Positions 5,723 through 11,159 of a DNA stretch of 11,159 nucleotides are shown in pieces; positions within the stretch are counted from its first letter, which is position 1; each line of letters begins with the position of its first letter. Under the pieces are notes generated by a model. The model had not been told where the DNA came from. It ran no database searches and saw nothing but the letters and a program-made list of their open reading frames with translations. A program made the position numbers and the translations under genes. Origin of the DNA: Planctomycetaceae bacterium (GTDB taxonomy: Bacteria > Planctomycetota > Planctomycetia > Planctomycetales > Planctomycetaceae); the NCBI GenBank assembly GCA_015487825.1, contig WFOZ01000495.1:1-11159 (forward strand). The letters run 5' to 3'.

Positions 5723-7855
5723 TTAAATCTGGACATCAATTTCACTCACGCCTATAACCTGGGTATTTTGTGGATTTAAATTTGCTTCATCTTCAGCCTG
5801 CCCGTTTTGATCGCCCTGTTTGCTTTCCGCAGCGAAATCGGTCTCTTCGGCAAATCGCTGCTGTTGTTCTTCGGATCGTTGCTCTGCGGATTGATCAGAA
5901 CCGAATTCACGAGAAAGATTTTCGTTAATTTCTACTTCCAGACGATCAACCCGTAGTCCCTGTTGTTGCAGGGAATCTCTCAGCATTTGCAGCTGTTCAA
6001 AAACCAGCGCCCGGGCGGTTGGGTTATCAACTTCAATGCGGGCTACGATCTGCCCGTTCACTCTGCCGACTTCAATTTGCAGCGAGCCCAACTCAGGTGG
6101 ATCAAGACGAATTCGCATCGCCTTACCGCTTTCACTTGCCTGCTGAATAAACGAGGACAATTTCTGACTCATATCTGAACGTGTCATATCCAAAACAGGT
6201 CGAGCCTGTGCGGTTGCGGGAGTTTCACCGGAAGAGCGGGCAGCAGTTGTTGAGACTGCAGAAAGAGAGTCAATCTGAACAGACTTCTGCGTCCGGGCTC
6301 CATCTGTCGTTTCATTCACAGAGACCTGCCCAACAACTTCAGAGAGTTTATCTACTGCAGATGTTTCGATTACCCTGCTCACGTTACTGTCATTCGACTG
6401 CTTTGAAGAAGACGTCCCCTCAGAGACAGCCTGTCCGTACTGCTGGGTATATTGAGAGGCCGCCCCGGTTGTCGAACTCACCTGACCGGATTCAGAATTG
6501 GAAGAATTCTCCTCAGTTTCCTGCGTGGCTGTTTCATCTGCAGGCAACTCTTTGACAGAAACACTCTGTATAACTTCAGTATCCTTCTCCCGCCCTTGCT
6601 GAACAGTATTACCAACAGCCGCAGATGCTGGTTTCTGCTGTTGCGAAGATTCTTCAACCACTTCACCAGAGCCAGCGTTCTCCGACTGATCGACAGGTTT
6701 TAATCCCTGTGAAACCTGTCGATCAGATGAAGCATCATCCAACTGCTCTTGCTCGCCGTTTACATTCTGATTATGTGAAGACTCTGCCTGCTCATTCACG
6801 ACATCACTCTGACGACTACTTCCTGTATCCTGCTCTAAGGTACCCTTTGTATCAGCATTAAGTTCAGAAATCACTTCTGTGCCAGTTGGCGAAACCTGCT
6901 CAGATACTGCCTGCGCAGCCAGTTCTGTGTCGATAACAGCTTTCTTCTGTTGATTCGATTCAGAGGAAGTCTGCTCGTTGAGCTGCGAATTCTGATCTGT
7001 CACTTCAGGATCAATTGCAGCAACAATCTCCTCGGTAGGATCTCCCTGCTGCTGCGAATTGGAAGTAGAATTTCCCTGCTGTATGTTTTGTGCCGTCTCT
7101 TCATCCTGAATTGCAGATGCCTGCTCTTTATCAACTTCCTGCTGAACCGGAACCTGTCCCTGTAAAGCATTAGCAAGACCACTCAACACTGCAGGAGGAA
7201 GGTTTGCTTCGTCTGCCTGCAAACCGCGATTATCTTCCGCATCGGCAAGCTCTCCATTTTGCCTGATACTCTCTATGACATGTTTTACCAAAGTTGCTGG
7301 AACTTCTCCGGTGTCGGAATCTTCATTGGCAATTTCAACACCTGGCTGTTGTGCAAGTTCTTCAGCCCCCTGCTCTTCTTCATTCTCGATCCTGTCTTGC
7401 GAATCGGCAGGAGCCGGCTGCTGCACGACAGATTGACTTGAATCGTCTGAAGAACGTTCCGTACGATTTACTGCTTCATCCTCGGTAACACTCGTCGGCG
7501 TTGGATTGAGACTGCTCTCTGCCCGGGATGTCTTCAGGTTATCGTCTGATTTATCGCGATAAACTCTGGATTCGGCAATGCGATTCTCAGGCGGTCTTCG
7601 TCGTGGCAACTCCAGTCGTTCCGTCCGACTAACGGTTTCTCTGTTCTGCTGAACTGGCTTAGGGGCAACCGTCGTCGAAGTTCGATCCCGCTGAGAATCG
7701 ACTGACTGCGAGCGCAAACGCTCCCCAAAAGAGCGAGGGCGATCTCCGTTTGTCTCCTGCAGCGGTTTATCAAACAAATTCTGAATCAGGCTGTTGCCGG
7801 AATTTGAAAGATCCGTCACAAAAGAGACAGGAGGCAGAATTTTATTACGTGGCAT
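5723..7855 (-). CDS. fliK: Flagellar hook-length control protein FliK
   Basis: This is an exported molecular ruler that stops hook growth and switches the export gate from hook to filament substrates. The decisive evidence is the C-terminal Flg_hook domain (about 562-649), with RIRLDPPELGSLQIEV (about 581-596), a VNGQIVARIEV strand pair, and the ARALVFEQLQMLRDSLQQQGLRV helix region. Upstream lies a very long, low-complexity, probably disordered region (about 30-560) rich in Gln, Ser, Glu, Asp and Thr. An acidic, Gln-rich tail follows the domain. At 710 residues it is much longer than Salmonella FliK (405). No upstream in-frame ATG exists before a stop codon, so the ATG at 7855 is the start. 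AAGGA sits very close to it (about two to three bases), so coupling to an upstream frame is possible. It lies between the MotE-like gene and flgD, as in Bacillus. Confidence 0.93.
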   Translation of the reverse strand: MPRNKILPPVSFVTDLSNSGNSLIQNLFDKPLQETNGDRPRSFGERLRSQSVDSQRDRTSTTVAPKPVQQNRETVSRTERLELPRRRPPENRIAESRVYRDKSDDNLKTSRAESSLNPTPTSVTEDEAVNRTERSSDDSSQSVVQQPAPADSQDRIENEEEQGAEELAQQPGVEIANEDSDTGEVPATLVKHVIESIRQNGELADAEDNRGLQADEANLPPAVLSGLANALQGQVPVQQEVDKEQASAIQDEETAQNIQQGNSTSNSQQQGDPTEEIVAAIDPEVTDQNSQLNEQTSSESNQQKKAVIDTELAAQAVSEQVSPTGTEVISELNADTKGTLEQDTGSSRQSDVVNEQAESSHNQNVNGEQEQLDDASSDRQVSQGLKPVDQSENAGSGEVVEESSQQQKPASAAVGNTVQQGREKDTEVIQSVSVKELPADETATQETEENSSNSESGQVSSTTGAASQYTQQYGQAVSEGTSSSKQSNDSNVSRVIETSAVDKLSEVVGQVSVNETTDGARTQKSVQIDSLSAVSTTAARSSGETPATAQARPVLDMTRSDMSQKLSSFIQQASESGKAMRIRLDPPELGSLQIEVGRVNGQIVARIEVDNPTARALVFEQLQMLRDSLQQQGLRVDRLEVEINENLSREFGSDQSAEQRSEEQQQRFAEETDFAAESKQGDQNGQAEDEANLNPQNTQVIGVSEIDVQI

Positions 7856-8003
7856 CGTCCTTGAGCCTCGAAAGAATACAACGGAAGATTATCCGTGAAG
7901 ACATCCCGTCGACCATCCAAAGCGGCCCGGCATCCTTGCCAGCCTCTTTGTTTGTATCGACGATTTCCAGACAATTATCCGAAGCCAACCAACTCAGCGA
8001 CAC
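7845..8003 (-). CDS. Possible small ORF bridging the MotE-like gene and fliK
   Basis: Directly after the TAG of the MotE-like gene, the same reading frame begins with GTG and stays open for 52 codons (start VSLSWLASDNC, end SRLKDDAT). It ends at a TAA that overlaps the first 11 bases of fliK. GAGG sits immediately before, ending within the MotE-like stop codon region. It fills a gap that would otherwise be 148 bases of non-coding DNA. It could be a small coupled peptide, a readthrough extension of the MotE-like protein, or chance. An open run this long is not rare, and I recognise no domain. Confidence is low. Confidence 0.2.
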   Translation of the reverse strand: MSLSWLASDNCLEIVDTNKEAGKDAGPLWMVDGMSSRIIFRCILSRLKDDAT

Positions 8004-8690
8004 CTACCTCAACATTGCCGCACCTGCCCCTTGATCCTCCATCGCCTGCAAAGATTTTTCGACAGGATTGATGAGCGGATTGCCTTTGTAAATTGCCTTG
8101 TATATTTCTTCGGCTTTTTTCACCCTTTCAATCGGGTCTTTCCCATTAATTCTTTGACGAAATTGGTCAAGAACCCGGGCTGCATCTTTCTCTGGCATGC
8201 CCTTAAGTAATACTACAGCATCAGTTACGTCAAGAGTTGCCAACTTTTCAACCGCAGATTCCGGATCCATTTTCAGAAGAATTCCTCGCGCCTGGACAAT
8301 CGCCTCAGAGGTAATTTTCTCCTGCTCCTGCTTCAGTTCCGCCCGAAATGCCTCTCTATTCTGTTCAAGCTTCCCACGTTCACTTGTGATATATTTTACC
8401 TGATCTTCAATCGCCTGTTGAAAAATAGTCAATTCACTTTCTCGAGCGGCAATACTTAATATCCTGGCTGCACGAGCCTTTACGATATCTTTGTAGGAAG
8501 GGACTTCCTGCTGCTCTTCGAGTGATTCTTCATCAACTGTAATCGGCTCTCCCTTTAGTATCGAAACGATATTTTCACCGGTTTCACGAGTCAGATTCCC
8601 CTGCCCCCACACAATTGCCAGCGCAACAAATCCTGTCAGCACTGTTGCGGTGCAAAAAATGGATATAACCATTCCCAGAATGCGAAACAT
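8004..8690 (-). CDS. MotE/YlxF/FlbB-like flagellar membrane protein with MgtE-N-type repeat
   Basis: This 228-residue protein has one N-terminal membrane segment (about residues 7-28). It continues with a Glu-rich linker, a long helical probable coiled coil (about 66-133), and a C-terminal segment resembling the MgtE intracellular N domain: LLKMDPESAVEKL, ATLDVTDAVVLLKGMPEKDAARVL (about 138-174). This architecture, and the place between fliJ and fliK, match Bacillus YlxF, Borrelia FlbB and alphaproteobacterial MotE. The known relatives act in the periplasm: MotE is a chaperone for MotC, and FlbB is part of the spirochete collar that supports stators. A stator or motor-scaffold role is therefore likely, but it is inferred. 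Magnesium transport is not implied by the MgtE-like repeat alone, because the channel part is absent. The ATG at 8690 follows CAGGA. A REP-like unit ends 40 bases before this start. Confidence 0.82.
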   Translation of the reverse strand: MFRILGMVISIFCTATVLTGFVALAIVWGQGNLTRETGENIVSILKGEPITVDEESLEEQQEVPSYKDIVKARAARILSIAARESELTIFQQAIEDQVKYITSERGKLEQNREAFRAELKQEQEKITSEAIVQARGILLKMDPESAVEKLATLDVTDAVVLLKGMPEKDAARVLDQFRQRINGKDPIERVKKAEEIYKAIYKGNPLINPVEKSLQAMEDQGAGAAMLR

Positions 8691-8730
8691 GAGAAAATTC
8701 CTGTATTAATTTGGGCTTGCTGATAAAGTC

Positions 8731-8871
8731 GTAGGCTAGGCTGTGCCTGACGAAAACAGGCTGAGTTTATTCTGTCCAATTCAATCTAAAATGACATAAC
8801 CAATCTAACAGAAACATGTTACGACGACAAAGAAACCAAGCATTCATGTCGTCAGGCACAGCCTGACCTAC
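8731..8871. repeat. REP-like hairpin pair (GTAG-headed) in inverted orientation
   Basis: The arms 8731-8753 and 8849-8871 are complementary over 21 of 23 bases and separated by 95 bases. The right unit, read on the minus strand, is GTAG directly followed by GTCAGGC, loop TGT, then GCCTGAC, a perfect seven-base stem. The left unit on the plus strand also starts GTAG but carries CT where TC is expected, which breaks the foot of its own stem. It looks like an older, decaying copy. GTAG stands at the outer edge of both units, as in BIMEs. Confidence 0.75.
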
Positions 8872-8979
8872 ATTCCTAATTAAAGCTTATGCCTGGATTA
8901 TGCACGAACATATCAGCATTCGTCAAAACATGTAGTAACATAAGGACTTACGGCCATTTCACCTAAAACACCGCACAAA

Positions 8980-9050
8980 TCAGCCGCAACGCATAGGCGT
9001 CCGGTTCATATAACGATGAAACGAACCGTGGGCTATCGCCCAGCGGCTGA
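8980..9050. repeat. Inverted repeat with conserved ends and divergent inner hairpins
   Basis: The arms 8980-9007 and 9023-9050 pair well only at their ends (TCAGCCGC with GCGGCTGA; CCGGTTC with GAACCG). The middles differ, yet each middle forms its own hairpin: ACGC-ATAG-GCGT on the left and TGGGC-TATC-GCCCA on the right. A short TTCAT / ATGAA pair closes the central loop (9005-9009 / 9016-9020). It has no GTAG foot. It is a different family from the repeat at 8731-8871 in the same gap. Confidence 0.65.
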
Positions 9051-9114
9051 TGAATAATTCGGATGAGGGGGTTATCAACAAAACCCAATACAAAAAAAGT
9101 GAGTGTTGCTTATT

Positions 9115-9561
9115 TCAAAAGTTAATTTGCTGAGTTGCGCTCCAGGTATCCTGCATTTCTACTTCGAGTTGCTTTGCTTGTAGGTATTCATGTTTCTGTA
9201 AACGTGTTTGCTTCAACTGTTCCAGTGCTTTAACGGCTGCATCTGCCTGTTGAACTGCTTTTCTACACAGTTCAATCTGTTGTCTGATTTGTTCCAGCTG
9301 TAACTGAACCTGCCGAACTTTCTGATCAATTTGAGTAAGGTAGAACCTTCGAGAGGCATTGTGCTGGACATCGACTTCTCCTTCGGCACTCCCTTTTCGA
9401 ATCTCCTCGCTGACTTCTTCCCGTTCAATTTGTGCCAGATTAATCTCTTTCAGAAATGCGGCTTCCTGCTTGAGAACATCCGCCAGCACCTGTCTGCATT
9501 GATCACGCTGAAACTCTCGATACTTCACCAGGGAATCAAGTCGGAATTTGAATTTTGCCAT
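9115..9561 (-). CDS. fliJ: Flagellar export chaperone/stalk protein FliJ
   Basis: This 148-residue, almost wholly helical protein fits FliJ, the central stalk of the FliI ATPase ring that also escorts export chaperones to FlhA. It starts MAKFKFRLDSLVKYREFQRD, the usual FliJ opening (F-F-L-L-RE). Continuous heptad-like stretches of Gln, Glu, Arg, Leu and Ala run from about residue 20 to 135, consistent with an antiparallel coiled coil. The length equals Salmonella FliJ (147). It lies directly after fliI (gap 111 bases), its ATPase partner. The ribosome site is weak: GGAAGA is about 12 bases upstream of the ATG at 9561. FliJ sequences diverge widely, so position and shape carry much of the call. 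Confidence 0.88.
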   Translation of the reverse strand: MAKFKFRLDSLVKYREFQRDQCRQVLADVLKQEAAFLKEINLAQIEREEVSEEIRKGSAEGEVDVQHNASRRFYLTQIDQKVRQVQLQLEQIRQQIELCRKAVQQADAAVKALEQLKQTRLQKHEYLQAKQLEVEMQDTWSATQQINF

Positions 9562-9672
9562 CTTGTGTCAATCTTCCGAATTAATGTTGATTACTTCTCA
9601 TAGTTTTCCACTAACGAAATGCCAGAAAGTGCTGTACATCAATTGGTGTTTGCATCACAAGTTTCTCACTTC

Positions 9673-11004
9673 TCAGGATGCCATTGCAACCTGTTGATTA
9701 ACATCCATCTGTGACGACAACTGAACTAACTTCTGAATCGTCTGATCAATTTCTGTATGCGTTGTCGGTCCCTGCTGCAAAAACTGATCGATATTAGATT
9801 TCAATTGAATGGCTCGATCCACAAGGCGATTGGAACCGTGCTGATAAGCACCGATATTTATTAAATCTTCAGATTGACGATAAGCAGCCAACAGCTGTTT
9901 AAGTTGCTGAGCGGCTTCAAGGTGCTCAGCCGTCACCAGTTCATTCATCAAACGGCTGATGCTTCCCAGGACATCAATCGCAGGCCAATGCGCTTTGTGA
10001 GCCAGATCGCGTGACAGGACGATATGCCCGTCAAGAATCCCACGTACTGCATCAGAAACAGGTTCATTCGTATCATCACCTTCTACCAATACCGTGTATA
10101 ACCCAGTGATGCTTCCCTTTTCAGTTGTTCCGCTTCGTTCCAGTAACCGGGGAAGCAGCGAAAAAACAGATGGTGGAAAACCGCGTGTGGCAGGAGGTTC
10201 TCCGCCAGCCAGTCCGATTTCCCGCTGCGCCAGGGCATAGCGGGTCACGCTATCCATCATCAACAGAACGTCTTTTCCTGTATCTCGAAAAAATTCTGCT
10301 ATGGCTGTTCCGACATGGGCGCATCGCCGACGTAGCAAAGCAGATTCTTCACTGGTCGCGACAACCAGCACACTCTTTTTCATTCCTTCAGGACCAAGAT
10401 CGCGTTCCAGAAATTCCCGCACTTCCCGACCTCGTTCGCCAACAAGCACAACAACATTCACATCGGCCGAAGCATATTTTGCCAGTTGGCCAAGCAATGT
10501 ACTTTTCCCGACTCCACTACCTGCAAAAATGCCGAGTCGTTGACCTTTCCCACATGTCAAAAGAGCATCAATCGCTCGTACGCCGGTTTGCATCGTTTCG
10601 GTAATCCGCGGACGTGTTAAAGGCGGAATCGGAGGAGACTGCAAAGAGACCGCATGAGGCAAAATTGCGGGTAACTTCTCATCGATAAAATCGCCACGCG
10701 CATTAATGACTCGCCCCAATAACTCTTCTCCAACTCGTAATTTCATAGATGACTGTCTCAACTCCACCAGATCTCCCCGCTTGACACCGGTTAAATCGTC
10801 GTAGGGCTGAACAATAATTTCCTGATCACGCAAGCCAATCACTTCGGCATCAATCGGTTCGCGATGATTACAGTTAATCCTGCAAAGCGAACCAATAGGA
10901 GCAGGCAATCCACGAATGTGCGCGGTCATGCCGACAATCTGAGAGATCCGACCGCTCAAACCGTAAGGGATGATTGAATTAAGTTGTTGATTCCACATTG
11001 TCAT
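9673..11004 (-). CDS. fliI: Flagellum-specific ATPase FliI
   Basis: This is the hexameric ATPase of the flagellar type III export apparatus, related to the F1-ATPase beta subunit. Numbered from the ATG at 11004 (443 residues), it has the Walker A loop GSGVGKST (162-169), the catalytic VGERGRE (188-194), Walker B VLLMMDS (246-252), and the type III ATPase block RYALAQREIGLAGGEPPATRG (starts at 255). The helical C-terminal domain includes GAYQHGSN. All catalytic features are intact. The frame remains open to a TTG at 11031, but neither that TTG nor the ATGs at 11004 and 10998 has a clear ribosome site. I prefer the first ATG, with 10998 equally possible. fliH would be expected upstream, but the window ends after 155 bases with no gene visible in the part seen. 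Confidence 0.95.
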   Translation of the reverse strand: MTMWNQQLNSIIPYGLSGRISQIVGMTAHIRGLPAPIGSLCRINCNHREPIDAEVIGLRDQEIIVQPYDDLTGVKRGDLVELRQSSMKLRVGEELLGRVINARGDFIDEKLPAILPHAVSLQSPPIPPLTRPRITETMQTGVRAIDALLTCGKGQRLGIFAGSGVGKSTLLGQLAKYASADVNVVVLVGERGREVREFLERDLGPEGMKKSVLVVATSEESALLRRRCAHVGTAIAEFFRDTGKDVLLMMDSVTRYALAQREIGLAGGEPPATRGFPPSVFSLLPRLLERSGTTEKGSITGLYTVLVEGDDTNEPVSDAVRGILDGHIVLSRDLAHKAHWPAIDVLGSISRLMNELVTAEHLEAAQQLKQLLAAYRQSEDLINIGAYQHGSNRLVDRAIQLKSNIDQFLQQGPTTHTEIDQTIQKLVQLSSQMDVNQQVAMAS

Positions 11005-11148
11005 ATTCAGTGATAATAATTCGATATTCAAAAAAGCAGGTTCGGCTTTCCAGCCTGAGAAAAGAGGTTTCCAATACGGTTATCTCTCGTATTATCCTGT
11101 AGCCATTTTCATTGTTTCTCAGAATATTTTCATCAGGTTATTGTTCCT

Positions 11149-11159
11149 CGTTCCCAAGG
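11149..11159. repeat. Partial copy of the CGTTCCCAAG hairpin repeat at the contig edge
   Basis: The last bases read CGTTCCCAAGG. Ten of them (11149-11158) are identical to the left arm core of the hairpin at 5147-5174. The sequence stops before a loop and second arm, so this looks like an assembly break inside a dispersed palindromic repeat. Confidence 0.55.

Larger units (their letters stand above)
8691..9114. other. 424-base non-coding gap between fliJ and the MotE-like gene
   Basis: No gene is supported on either strand. The stretch holds two separate inverted-repeat elements (8731-8871 and 8980-9050), and the rest is A/T-rich spacer. In related gene orders these two genes are normally close together, so most of the gap probably came from repeat insertion. 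Confidence 0.65.

Noticed and set aside
6181..6555. Long plus-strand frames inside fliK
   Set aside because: The biased Gln/Ser/Glu codons of fliK leave opposite frames open. The translations are low in any recognisable pattern, and fliK itself is certain from its C-terminal domain.
7881..7896. Short palindrome ACGGA...TCCGT in the gap before fliK
   Set aside because: Five pairs around a six-base loop is common by chance, and it lies inside the possible small ORF.
11005..11031. FliI starting at the TTG at 11031
   Set aside because: It lacks a ribosome site and adds nine residues with no family support. The ATG at 11004 or 10998 is more likely.

Overview
This window is a single-direction flagellar gene cluster: ten recognisable genes, all on the minus strand, with no credible gene on the plus strand. 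In transcription order (right to left) they are fliI (export ATPase), fliJ, a MotE/YlxF/FlbB-like membrane protein, fliK (hook-length ruler), flgD (hook cap), flgE (hook), flbD, motA, motB and fliL. This order follows the Bacillus/Clostridia fla-che series (fliI-fliJ-ylxF-fliK-flgD-flgE-swrD/flbD-fliL). It matches the spirochete operon even more closely, because motA-motB sit between flbD and fliL.

The organism is probably a planctomycete (Planctomycetota). This is inferred from the moderate base composition, the spirochete/Firmicute-like gene order, and above all the unusual load of nested palindromic repeats in the gaps. Those repeats are of a kind I associate with planctomycete genomes. 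I could not check taxonomy against a database. The motor genes resemble PomA/PomB (sodium-type), which would fit a marine or saline habitat.

Layout: 1-19 is not genomic; it is the Tn5/Nextera mosaic-end adapter at a contig edge. 66-2594 holds fliL, motB, motA and flbD. 2595-2740 is a gap with a long inverted repeat. 2741-4462 is flgE. 4463-5195 is a 733-base non-coding gap packed with hairpins, including a nested 170-base structure. 5196-8690 holds flgD, fliK, a possible 52-codon small ORF, and the MotE-like gene. 8691-9114 is a second repeat-filled gap (424 bases). 9115-11031 holds fliJ and fliI. The right edge ends inside another copy of the hairpin motif seen at 5147-5174, which probably explains why the contig stops there.

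How the genes work together: FliI and FliJ power and feed the flagellar type III export gate. FlgD caps and FlgE builds the hook, while FliK measures it and switches export specificity. MotA and MotB are the stator, FliL and probably the MotE-like protein assist the stator, and FlbD/SwrD is a small motility-power factor. The most unusual signal is in the gaps. Several distinct families of hairpin repeats, three of them preceded by GTAG as in REP elements, have accumulated between otherwise ordinary operon genes.
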